Assembly (NCBI RefSeq): GCF_003318235.1
Contig: NZ_QOCG01000014.1
Span: 1 to 64,000 of the forward strand
Source: Loktanella sp. D2R18
GTDB lineage: Bacteria > Pseudomonadota > Alphaproteobacteria > Rhodobacterales > Rhodobacteraceae
DNA: 64,000 nt
Direction of reading: 5' to 3'
In this document: positions 1 to 5,980 of the stretch, piece after piece
How the letters are laid out: each line of letters begins with the position of its first letter
Numbering within the stretch: position 1 is the first letter of the stretch
Made by a program: the position numbers and the translations under genes
The notes under the pieces: generated by a model
What the model saw: the letters and a program-made list of their open reading frames with translations, nothing else
Database searches by the model: none
What the model was told of the DNA's origin: nothing

Positions 1-95
1 CGCGCGTTGATCGTTGCCGCGACCGCGTCGTAGCAGCCAAACCAGCCAACAATGGATTTCATATGGGCGCGGGAGAGCTTCAGAAGGTCAGCCAT
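1..95 (-). CDS. Early leftward gene, 5' end only
   Basis: An open frame starts with ATG at 95 and runs out of the window on the minus strand. The visible N-terminus begins MADLLKLSRAHMKSIVGWFG. A GAGG ribosome-binding site precedes the start by about 7 bases. It follows the small gene at 192-389 on the same strand, as expected for an early phage operon reading away from the switch. The protein is not recognised and its end is outside the window. The plus-strand frame across 63-470 is its antisense shadow. Confidence 0.55.
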   Translation of the reverse strand, partial: MADLLKLSRAHMKSIVGWFGCYDAVAATINA

Positions 96-191
96 TCGAA
101 ACCTCGTTTCCTTTGTCAGCATCGGAAAAAACGGCACAACTTCGGTATGAGGCAAAAACCTGAATTGAAGGGGGCATTGAGAGGGGCGCAT

Positions 192-389
192 TCATCGTGC
201 GACTTCCTCGCTATTCGCAACGATGTATTCGCTCAGTCGATCAGCAACCCGGAGCGAACAAGTCCCGCCATTCATAAGACGCGAATAGAGCCGGCTATTT
301 CCAACGGCCCGCTCGCAAACTGTCGAAGCAGCAAGGCCCGAACTGGCAGCAAACGCCTCGACCATTTTTATAATACGTTTTTCATTCAT
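192..389 (-). CDS. Small putative DNA-binding protein (Cro-like position)
   Basis: A 65-residue protein if translation starts at the ATG at 389 (MNEKRIIKMVEAFAA). A longer frame reaches 416, but that start would lie close to the operator at 401-412, so the inner ATG is preferred. The alternating helical pattern in the middle (residues about 17-55, containing VGNSRLYSRLMNGG) resembles short phage DNA-binding proteins common in Rhodobacteraceae prophages. It is transcribed divergently from the repressor gene at 475, with two operator copies between them. That is the position of a Cro-type or early regulator. The function is inferred from size and context. Confidence 0.5.
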   Translation of the reverse strand: MNEKRIIKMVEAFAASSGLAASTVCERAVGNSRLYSRLMNGGTCSLRVADRLSEYIVANSEEVAR

Positions 390-400
390 TCCCCGTATGT

Positions 401-412
401 GGACTTTTGTCC
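401..412. promoter_or_regulatory. Operator O_L1, GGACTTTTGTCC
   Basis: Palindromic half-sites GGAC and GTCC are separated by TTTT. The copy lies downstream of a minus-strand -35-like TTGACG (complement of 419-424), so a bound protein would block the leftward promoter. The same 12-mer occurs at 426-437, 1146-1157 and 1174-1185. Confidence 0.7.
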
Positions 413-418
413 GCATTA

Positions 419-424
419 CGTCAA
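419..424 (-). promoter_or_regulatory. -35 box of the leftward early promoter
   Basis: On the minus strand the bases read TTGACG. They lie between the two operators at 401-412 and 426-437. No strong -10 box is seen; ACATAC or CATACG at about 394-400 is the best candidate. The promoter would drive the genes at 192-389 and 1-95. Confidence 0.45.
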
Positions 425-425
425 T

Positions 426-437
426 GGACTTTTGTCC
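426..437. promoter_or_regulatory. Operator O_L2, GGACTTTTGTCC
   Basis: Second exact copy of the 12-base operator, 25 bases from the first, centre to centre. It lies one base upstream of the leftward -35 box and 38 bases before the repressor start codon, so it could also serve autoregulation of the repressor gene. Confidence 0.7.
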
Positions 438-474
438 GCTACACCATCGTGCTCGAATAATTTAGTTTAGGCTC

Positions 475-816
475 ATGTCCAAAACCTTTCGCGATGCTCT
501 AATTGAAATGCTTGAACAGACAAAAATGTCTGTTGCAGAGCTTGCACGCGTCTCAGGCGTATCCAAGGATCAGCTTAATAAGCTGCGCCAGCGCGATACA
601 GCCAAGACAAACGTTGAGGATGCACGCAAGATCGCGTCAGCATTTGGGAAAACCCTAGATAACTTCATTGGTCACCCCATATCGAAAGACGATGTTGATT
701 TAGCGAAAGTTCTATCTCAGCTAGAACCATCGGAACGCAAGTTTCTAATAAACGCAGCAAAAGCGCAGATCGCCGCACGGAATCAGTCTCAGAAACAACC
801 TGACGAAGACGGCTAA
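475..816 (+). CDS. XRE-family phage-type repressor
   Basis: A 113-residue protein with a helix-turn-helix of the Cro/C1 type at about residues 17-65; the recognition region reads MSVAELARVSGVSKDQLNKL. The short C-terminal part (LSQLEPSERKFLINAAKAQI) is helical and probably mediates dimerisation. There is no LexA-like peptidase domain, so RecA-driven self-cleavage is not expected. The gene is divergent from the small gene at 192-389, and the 12-base palindromes at both flanking promoters are the likely binding sites. Family membership is clear; its role as lysogeny or maintenance repressor is inferred from context. Confidence 0.75.
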   Translation: MSKTFRDALIEMLEQTKMSVAELARVSGVSKDQLNKLRQRDTAKTNVEDARKIASAFGKTLDNFIGHPISKDDVDLAKVLSQLEPSERKFLINAAKAQIAARNQSQKQPDEDG

Positions 817-1100
817 TAGTTTCTTGGTTTTGCATTTATGCACCCCAGATGTGTTTCAACAAACGGGGCGCATGGTCTCGCAGGCGACCGATACGGCATG
901 TACCCTTGCGGTCAAAAAGCTATCGAACCGCAGTCGACACATACGAGAACATTAGAAGAACATCAGCTAGAGTTAGCATATTTCAGGTGTGGCTAAACTC
1001 TGCATTGCGGCTGCGATCATCCAGCATAGTCAATGTCAAATGCGCAGGTAAGAGCCTAAAAAGGCGGCCCAATCCAGTCCGAATACACGTCGCCTTCGTA
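817..1100. other. Stretch without a convincing gene
   Basis: About 280 bases between the repressor gene and the rightward control region. The longest frame (849-1103, plus) gives an Arg/Ser-rich peptide with no ribosome-binding site and no family resemblance, so it is not called. No RNA gene is recognised. Confidence 0.4.
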
Positions 1101-1102
1101 TA

Positions 1103-1137
1103 GGACTTTTGTATTTTTCAGCTTTGGACTTCAAAAA
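1103..1137. promoter_or_regulatory. Two degenerate operator copies
   Basis: GGACTTTTGTAT at 1103-1114 and GGACTTCAAAAA at 1126-1137 each keep the left half-site and lose the right one. They sit 20-23 bases apart, immediately upstream of the two perfect operators, suggesting a decayed or low-affinity part of one array. Confidence 0.45.
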
Positions 1138-1145
1138 ATAATACA

Positions 1146-1157
1146 GGACTTTTGTCC
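1146..1157. promoter_or_regulatory. Operator O_R2, GGACTTTTGTCC
   Basis: Exact copy of the 12-base operator. It lies upstream of the rightward -35 box, 28 bases centre to centre from the copy inside the promoter spacer. Confidence 0.7.
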
Positions 1158-1166
1158 ACATAATTA

Positions 1167-1195
1167 TTGACGTGGACTTTTGTCCACGATAAATA
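1167..1195 (+). promoter_or_regulatory. Rightward early promoter with operator in the spacer
   Basis: TTGACG at 1167-1172 and TAAATA at 1190-1195 are separated by the ideal 17 bases. The spacer holds a perfect operator at 1174-1185, extended to the 18-base inverted repeat CGTGGACTTTTGTCCACG at 1171-1188. A protein bound here would exclude sigma-70 RNA polymerase. The promoter points to the operon at 1220-2225. Confidence 0.75.
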
Positions 1196-1219
1196 CCTCT
1201 CCAGCAAACGGAGAATGAC

Positions 1220-1408
1220 ATGAGAATGCCAAAGCACCCCCCAAACACAGCAAACGCCTGCGACATCGTCGGAAATCCGCAATGGTTTCACACCCGCAGC
1301 CTGCGCACGCTCGCTTGGGCGGCTCTAAAAGCGGATCGCGGCCAGACCGTCCATCAGCACCGCCTGCAGGTGATGAACATCGCGCAACCGTCCAGCCCAA
1401 CAACATAA
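1220..1408 (+). CDS. Small phage-type protein, unknown function
   Basis: A 62-residue protein (begins MRMPKHPPNTANACDIVGNP) and the first gene downstream of the repressed rightward promoter, 24 bases after its -10 box. A GGAGA ribosome-binding site precedes the ATG by about 6 bases. No family is recognised. The three following genes are closely spaced on the same strand and end with an excisionase-like gene, so this is the leader gene of a short early operon. Confidence 0.55.
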   Translation: MRMPKHPPNTANACDIVGNPQWFHTRSLRTLAWAALKADRGQTVHQHRLQVMNIAQPSSPTT

Positions 1409-1420
1409 GGAATTTGAACA

Positions 1421-1732
1421 ATGATAGGGCTTACCCCAACGCCAAACTATCCGCTTGCCGCGCAGCTTGGCATCGACATCGCAGCCATGACCCAGCACTT
1501 CCAATGCTGCGTGGCTGAAAGCATCGACAACCTTGATGGCTGCGACGCGGAAACAGAAATTCGTAAAGCCGTCGTTACACACGGCGGAACGCTGATCGAG
1601 CCCACGTCGCAGTGGGGGCCGCTCGAAGTGCAGCTATCCATGATTGGCGTCAGCGCATCAGGCGCAACCATCGCCGAAGCCGGGCGCCAATGGGTTAAGG
1701 CAGTCAGCCGCATGACGAAAGCTGCGGCCTAA
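1421..1732 (+). CDS. Unknown 103-residue phage-type protein
   Basis: The product begins MIGLTPTPNYPLAAQLGIDI and has no motif I recognise. AAGGA at about 1408-1412 supports the ATG at 1421. The gene starts 12 bases after the preceding stop and is followed, two bases after its own stop, by the next gene, so the three are probably one transcript. Codon use and composition match the neighbouring element rather than the host core. Confidence 0.6.
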   Translation: MIGLTPTPNYPLAAQLGIDIAAMTQHFQCCVAESIDNLDGCDAETEIRKAVVTHGGTLIEPTSQWGPLEVQLSMIGVSASGATIAEAGRQWVKAVSRMTKAAA

Positions 1733-1734
1733 CT

Positions 1735-1977
1735 ATGAACGCTACGCACCGCCCTGCCCGCACCAGTCGCACAACGAACGCAGGCACGCGCCTCAAGCGC
1801 TTAGGCTGGGCGCGCGGCATTCTCGCTGACATAGAAATTCATTCAGACGCGCGCATCCGGCGCGCCTGCAAAACAATCCTGACGCACAGTCACGACCACG
1901 CAGAGCGCCAACTATCCATCGATCTATGGCGGATGGTGAATTGTGGAAAACCACTAGAAGTAAAGGCGCAAAAATGA
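1735..1977 (+). CDS. Unknown 80-residue phage-type protein
   Basis: A basic protein rich in Arg and Thr (begins MNATHRPARTSRTTNAGTRL), with the Arg-rich part at residues 1-45. It begins two bases after the previous stop and overlaps the excisionase-like gene by four bases (ATGA at 1974-1977), so translational coupling is likely. Small, basic and early suggests nucleic-acid binding, but no family is recognised. Confidence 0.55.
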   Translation: MNATHRPARTSRTTNAGTRLKRLGWARGILADIEIHSDARIRRACKTILTHSHDHAERQLSIDLWRMVNCGKPLEVKAQK

Positions 1978-2225
1978 CAACGACATTAATCGCCATCGAT
2001 CCAGCTGCAATCGATGCCTTAACGGCTGAGATTAAACGTCTTCACCAGCGTTTAGATGCTGTTGAAATGACGCCGCGACCTGATTGGGTGACCGTAAAAG
2101 AGTATGCGAGCCACATTGGCCGAAGCCTTCGCACGGTTACACGAAGGATTGATGCAGGAGAGTTGGAAATTAGAAACGAATGTGGTGTTCGTATGGTCCG
2201 AATTAATCAAGACGCTTCGCAATAG
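1974..2225 (+). CDS. Excisionase-like helix-turn-helix protein
   Basis: An 83-residue protein starting at the ATG that overlaps the previous stop codon; a longer in-frame start at 1926 is not needed. After a short helical N-terminus (residues 1-35) comes a winged-helix pattern (about 40-78: VTVKEYASHIGRSLRTVTRR, then IDAGELEI) of the MerR/excisionase type (helix_turn_helix_17). It is the last gene of the rightward operon and faces the integrase gene, whose stop overlaps its 3' end. It is probably the recombination directionality factor or a related regulator. Confidence 0.65.
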   Translation: MTTTLIAIDPAAIDALTAEIKRLHQRLDAVEMTPRPDWVTVKEYASHIGRSLRTVTRRIDAGELEIRNECGVRMVRINQDASQ

Positions 2226-3168
2226 ATGCGGCGGGCTCATTATAATAGGTCATTAATTGTGAAATGTTTTTATGCCCAACCATCCGGGCCAAGTCTAAGA
2301 CGTCCAACTTTCGCGCCAATCGAGTGATCGCAGAGTGCCTTGCATCGTGAAAGGTCAGCCCATCAACACCCGCGCGATCACGGAGCTTGCGCCACAAAGC
2401 ATCTCTAGTCACGGCGTCCAAATTGAATATTGGATCTGCACGCGGAAGCGCGAGCAACAACCGCAAGGCCTCACGTGAAAGCGGTACATCACGCGCCGTA
2501 CCGTTTTTCGTCATCGGTAAGTGCGCCACGCGGTTTTCTATATCTACATTGTCCCAAGTCAGCCCCAGTAATTCGCCCGAACGCATTGCCGTTTCAATCG
2601 CGAATAGAAATGCATGAAATGCGCGTGCTGTTGCCTTAGTCAGATCAGTGCCCGCAGAAATCGAAAGCGCATCCAACTCACGATCTGTTACCAAACGATC
2701 ACGAGGACGCGCAGACTTTGGACGCCTCACGTCGGTCAACGGGTTACCGTTCATGTAACCCCACTCTTGACGGGCAGTAGATAGGACACCGGAAATCAAG
2801 CCGAGTTCGCGAGTGACCGTCCCACCCGCGACAGTTTCCAATCTCTTGTCACGCCATGCCGCAAAGTCTGACGCCTTTAATGCTGTTAATTGGATGTCCG
2901 CGAATGGCTCTTTGCGCAAACGTCGCAGACGCAAAACTTCCCAGTGCTCCCCACGCTTTGTGGGAGATACTTCGCGGGCATAACGCACGAAAGCTTCACC
3001 TAAGGTCACGCTTTTCTCAACGACCTCGACGTTGAGAATCAAGTGTTCTTCGCGCGCGGCCCAGTCTTTGGCCTCCTGGCGCGACTTAAATGACTTTGAT
3101 TTCCTAACCCCTTGCCGTGCAATTTGAGCCTGCCAACGCCCTGACGGTAGTTTCTTGATGCTGGACAT
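2203..3168 (-). CDS. int: Tyrosine recombinase (integrase)
   Basis: A 321-residue phage-type integrase. An N-terminal arm-binding AP2-like segment (residues about 5-40) is followed by a core-binding SAM-like domain (about 55-150) and the catalytic domain (about 160-321). The catalytic set is visible: Arg196 (ETAMRSGELLGL), Lys221, His274-x-x-Arg277 (FHDARH), His299 and the tyrosine at 308 or 309 (LMTYYN). The gene reads away from tRNA-Leu(CAA) and its 3' end overlaps the excisionase-like gene by 23 bases. It should catalyse integration at and excision from the tRNA. Its start codon lies in an inverted repeat (3167-3196). Confidence 0.93.
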   Translation of the reverse strand: MSSIKKLPSGRWQAQIARQGVRKSKSFKSRQEAKDWAAREEHLILNVEVVEKSVTLGEAFVRYAREVSPTKRGEHWEVLRLRRLRKEPFADIQLTALKASDFAAWRDKRLETVAGGTVTRELGLISGVLSTARQEWGYMNGNPLTDVRRPKSARPRDRLVTDRELDALSISAGTDLTKATARAFHAFLFAIETAMRSGELLGLTWDNVDIENRVAHLPMTKNGTARDVPLSREALRLLLALPRADPIFNLDAVTRDALWRKLRDRAGVDGLTFHDARHSAITRLARKLDVLDLARMVGHKNISQLMTYYNEPAASIAKRLD

Positions 3169-3196
3169 TACGAATCCTTCGGAATTTATTCGTAAT
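3167..3196 (-). promoter_or_regulatory. Inverted repeat over the integrase start codon
   Basis: ATTACGAAT at 3167-3175 and ATTCGTAAT at 3188-3196 form a perfect 9-base stem with a 12-base loop. In the integrase transcript the GAAGGA ribosome-binding site falls at the loop end and the AUG at the base of the stem. It could hide the start from ribosomes or act as an operator DNA palindrome. Confidence 0.5.
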
Positions 3197-3285
3197 GAAT
3201 TGGCAAAACCCGTCTGTAAAGCAAGGACAAACCACCGTTCACGATGCGCGCAGTAGCTGCATTGTCTATATTTATCTAGGGAATG

Positions 3286-3302
3286 ATGTCACCGGGTGAC
3301 AT
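3286..3302. promoter_or_regulatory. 17-base palindrome next to the tRNA 3' end
   Basis: ATGTCACC and GGTGACAT flank a single central G. The palindrome lies three bases from the encoded CCA of tRNA-Leu, within the junction between integrase and tRNA. It is a candidate recombinase, excisionase or repressor site, but no partner copy is seen in the window. Confidence 0.45.
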
Positions 3303-3305
3303 TAC

Positions 3306-3391
3306 TGGTGCCGATGGAGAGACTCGAACTCTCACGATATTACTATCGGGGGATTTTGAATCCCCTGCGTCTACCATTCCGCCACATCGGC
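3306..3391 (-). tRNA. tRNA-Leu (anticodon CAA)
   Basis: On the minus strand the seven-base acceptor stem (GCCGATG with CATCGGC) closes perfectly, CCA is encoded at 3306-3308, and a long variable arm typical of leucine tRNAs is present. The anticodon stem GGGGA/TCCCC encloses TTCAAAA, giving anticodon CAA for UUG codons. The 3' end faces the integrase, so the element entered at the 3' part of this gene and restored it. Confidence 0.95.
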
Positions 3392-3522
3392 CAGTGCGGA
3401 CCTCCTAATGCGGTGCGCGGGCGGCGTCAATCAGTGGATTGCAGATTCATGCAAATATTCCGATTGCTTGACCCTGCGCCCCCATCGTGGCCTAACACAT
3501 GGAACTTGCAAAGGGTCGAATA

Positions 3523-4101
3523 ATGTTGCGCAGTCTTTATGAATGGACGTTGTCATTGGCGCAATCGCGCTACGCGCTTTGGGCGTTGGCCTGTGTCGCC
3601 TTTGTCGAATCGTCGTTCTTCCCAATTCCGCCAGATGTCTTGATGATTCCTATGATTATCGCCCGACCGTCACGCGCATTTTTGATTGCTGCAGTGGCGA
3701 CAGTTTCTTCGGTCCTTGGCGGGATGTTTGGCTATTATATTGGTTTTGCCCTGATGGAGAGCGTCGGTCAGCCAATTTTGGATTTCTACGGCAAAGGGCA
3801 CTATTTCGAAGAATTCGCGCTGAAATACAATGAATGGGGCGCTTGGGCTGTGTTGACTGCAGGCGTCACCCCCTTCCCGTTCAAGGTGATCACGATCGCG
3901 TCAGGCGTGACACAACTGTCACTCCCGGTCTTCTTGATTTCTGCCATTATCGCCCGTGCATTACGCTTCTTTTTGGTCGCTGTATTGCTTTGGAAATTCG
4001 GAGAACCAATCCGCGACTTTATCGAACGCCGTTTGGGGCTGATGTTTATTCTCTTTTGCGTGCTGCTGCTTGGTGGGTTCGCGCTTGTGGGGCTACTATG
4101 A
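3523..4101 (+). CDS. DedA/YqaA-family inner-membrane protein
   Basis: A 192-residue membrane protein with about five hydrophobic segments. The family signature is seen in FVESSFFPIPPDVLMIPMII (residues about 27-46) and in the later segment with GVTPFPFKVITIASG. DedA-family proteins are linked to lipid carrier or phospholipid translocation and to membrane homeostasis. The YqaA-type branch is short, as here. The start at 3523 is preferred over 3499 because AAAGGG lies 9 bases upstream. The stop overlaps the dsbB start (ATGA), so the two genes are translationally coupled. Confidence 0.8.
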   Translation: MLRSLYEWTLSLAQSRYALWALACVAFVESSFFPIPPDVLMIPMIIARPSRAFLIAAVATVSSVLGGMFGYYIGFALMESVGQPILDFYGKGHYFEEFALKYNEWGAWAVLTAGVTPFPFKVITIASGVTQLSLPVFLISAIIARALRFFLVAVLLWKFGEPIRDFIERRLGLMFILFCVLLLGGFALVGLL

Positions 4102-4574
4102 TACGTAATTTGATGGTTCTTTTTGCGGCTGGTGGGTCAGCGGCACTGATGGCTGGTGCCTATCTATTTCAGGCGCTCGGATACCCCCCTTGCGCAATGT
4201 GCCTTTGGCAACGCTATCCGCATGTGATTGCAATTTTGATTGGATTATTGGCGTGGAAAATACGCGGGCGGCTTCTGCCGACCTTGGGCGCGCTTGCTGC
4301 TGCAACAACAGGCTCAATCGGATTTTTCCATATGGGCGTCGAACGTGATTGGTGGGAAGGTCCGTCAAGCTGTACTGGCAACGGTCTTTTGAACGGCCTT
4401 GACGGTGCCGGGCTGCTTGCCGTCGAAGGCCCCAAAGTCATTATGTGCGATCAAGTGTCATGGGAATTTCTGACACTGTCGATGCCGACATGGAACGGAA
4501 TCTTTTCGTTTGTCTTAGTCGGATTTTGGATTGCGGCCGTTATGCGGAACGACGCGTCGACAAAAGCAGGCTAG
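4098..4574 (+). CDS. dsbB: Disulfide bond formation protein DsbB
   Basis: A 158-residue inner-membrane quinone-linked oxidase that reoxidises periplasmic DsbA. The first redox pair is in PPCAMCLWQRYPH (residues about 30-42, CxxC). The second pair is C94 and about C116, in the loop SSCTGN and IMCDQV. Four membrane segments are visible. The start overlaps the DedA-like stop by four bases. Its 3' end overlaps by 35 bases the convergent Lrp-type gene. Lengths and cysteine spacing fit the alphaproteobacterial DsbB family. Confidence 0.85.
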   Translation: MIRNLMVLFAAGGSAALMAGAYLFQALGYPPCAMCLWQRYPHVIAILIGLLAWKIRGRLLPTLGALAAATTGSIGFFHMGVERDWWEGPSSCTGNGLLNGLDGAGLLAVEGPKVIMCDQVSWEFLTLSMPTWNGIFSFVLVGFWIAAVMRNDASTKAG

Positions 4575-4965
4575 TTTCAGAGCGCGTCACACCTTCAAAC
4601 CTGCGGATTGCGAACAGCACTTGATCGAAGTCTTCAAGCGTTGCTGTACTGATCTCCGCGATTAAATCCCAGGTTCCATTGGTCGAATGCACCATTTGGA
4701 CTTGTGGCATCCGTGTCAGGCTTTTCCAGATTTTTTCTGTGCCGCGCCCGGCAATCTCGATCATCATCAAGCCGCGCACCGGATCAGGCCGCACGTCAGA
4801 TCGCGTCACAACCGAAAACCCCACAATTTCGCCACCCGCGATCAACCGATCAAGCCGGGAGCGCACTGTACTGCGTGTCACGCCCAGATCGGCGGCCAAT
4901 TCAGACAGTGACGCGCGCCCATTGCGGCGCAACGCCCCAATCAGTTGATTATCCATATCGTCCAT
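4540..4965 (-). CDS. Lrp/AsnC-family transcription regulator
   Basis: A 141-residue regulator if translation starts at MDDMDNQLIG (4965); longer in-frame starts at 4998 and 5007 exist. The N-terminal winged HTH reads LSELAADLGVTRSTVRSRL (about residues 20-40), and the C-terminal RAM/AsnC ligand domain contains GTWDLIAEI. The gene is divergent from the arginase-ornithine cyclodeaminase operon with under 90 bases between them. Lrp-family regulators commonly control adjacent amino-acid catabolic genes, so arginine or ornithine is the likely effector. Its end overlaps dsbB. A 12-base direct repeat lies over the start region. Confidence 0.85.
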   Translation of the reverse strand: MDDMDNQLIGALRRNGRASLSELAADLGVTRSTVRSRLDRLIAGGEIVGFSVVTRSDVRPDPVRGLMMIEIAGRGTEKIWKSLTRMPQVQMVHSTNGTWDLIAEISTATLEDFDQVLFAIRRFEGVTRSETSLLLSTRRSA

Positions 4966-5050
4966 TTTGATTATCCATGATGTCATATTTGGATTCATTT
5001 TGCACAATTTGCCAGCTATTTACACCCGTTCTTTTGCGCAATGATGCGGT

Positions 5051-5980
5051 ATGACACAAAAACACTGCATATTAATTGGCGCCCCTGTGGATTGCGGTAA
5101 GCGTACACGTGGGTGTCTCATGGGCCCCGACGCCTACCGCACTGCCGGTATTTCCGAAGCCATCGCCGCACTTGGCCATAGCGTCGAAGATATCGGCAAC
5201 CTTACCCCAGTCGCCGTTGACGTCCCTCCACCGTCAAACCCGTTGGTGCATAAACTGGCTGAAAATGTTGGGTGGACACAAACATTGATGGCGGCCGCAC
5301 AGGCGCATGCGCCGCGTGGGATGCCGATTTTTTTGGGGGGTGATCATGCGCTTGCCGCCGGCACCGTTGCAGGTATGGCCGCCCATGCAGCGGACCAAAA
5401 CCGCCCGTTCTTTGCGCTTTGGTTGGATGCACATAGCGACATTCACACGCCTGAGACTACGGATAGTGGCAATTTGCACGGCACGCCGATGGGTTATGTG
5501 ACCGGGCGTGACGGGTTCGACGCCTTCCCGCCCCTGCCCGCGCCGGTCGATCCGGCCAATATTTGTATGATTGGCTTGCGGTCGGTGGATGCCGCAGAGC
5601 GCGCTGTGCTGGCGGATGGTGCGGTAACGCTTGTCGATATGCGGATGATTGATGAACATGGGATCAGTGCGCCGTTGCAAGCGTTCCTTGATCGGGTCTC
5701 CGCCGTGAACGGTATGTTGCATGTGTCATTGGACGTTGATTTTCTTGATCCGTCGGTCGCCCCTGCTGTTGGGACAACCGTGCCTGGCGGCGCGACTGTG
5801 CGCGAAGGACATCTGGTGATGGAAATGCTGTCTGATTCCGGGCTGGTGACATCACTGGACCTTGTTGAATTGAACCCCTTTCTTGATGACCGCGGCCAGA
5901 CCGCAAACCTTATGGTGGACCTGACAGCATCGCTGATGGGCCGCCGCGTTTTTGATCGACCAACCCGGAGCATTTCATGA
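5051..5980 (+). CDS. rocF: Arginase
   Basis: A 309-residue enzyme that hydrolyses L-arginine to ornithine and urea in the cytoplasm. All manganese-binding motifs are visible: GGDH at 96-99, DAHSD at 126-130 and SLDVDFLDPSVAPAVGT at 226-242. The length is typical. The stop codon overlaps the start of the ornithine cyclodeaminase gene by four bases (ATGA), so the two steps arginine to ornithine to proline are coupled. The divergent Lrp-type regulator is the likely controller. Confidence 0.93.
   Translation: MTQKHCILIGAPVDCGKRTRGCLMGPDAYRTAGISEAIAALGHSVEDIGNLTPVAVDVPPPSNPLVHKLAENVGWTQTLMAAAQAHAPRGMPIFLGGDHALAAGTVAGMAAHAADQNRPFFALWLDAHSDIHTPETTDSGNLHGTPMGYVTGRDGFDAFPPLPAPVDPANICMIGLRSVDAAERAVLADGAVTLVDMRMIDEHGISAPLQAFLDRVSAVNGMLHVSLDVDFLDPSVAPAVGTTVPGGATVREGHLVMEMLSDSGLVTSLDLVELNPFLDDRGQTANLMVDLTASLMGRRVFDRPTRSIS

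Larger units (their letters stand above)
1..3305. mobile_element. Prophage or integrative island, right end, inserted at tRNA-Leu
   Basis: The segment ends in a tyrosine integrase gene that abuts the 3' end of a tRNA-Leu gene, which is the classic arrangement for tRNA-targeted integration. Inside it are an XRE-type repressor with operator repeats, a short divergent leftward gene, a coupled operon of small unknown genes and an excisionase-like HTH gene. The element continues beyond base 1, so the far attachment site and any structural genes are not visible. Whether it is a phage, a satellite or an integrative element cannot be decided here. Confidence 0.85.

Noticed and set aside
63-470. 135-residue plus-strand frame across the left end
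   Set aside because: It runs antisense to the two leftward early genes and through both operators, and its protein resembles no family.
849-1103. 84-residue Arg/Ser-rich frame
   Set aside because: No ribosome-binding site, no family resemblance, and it runs into the degenerate operator copies.
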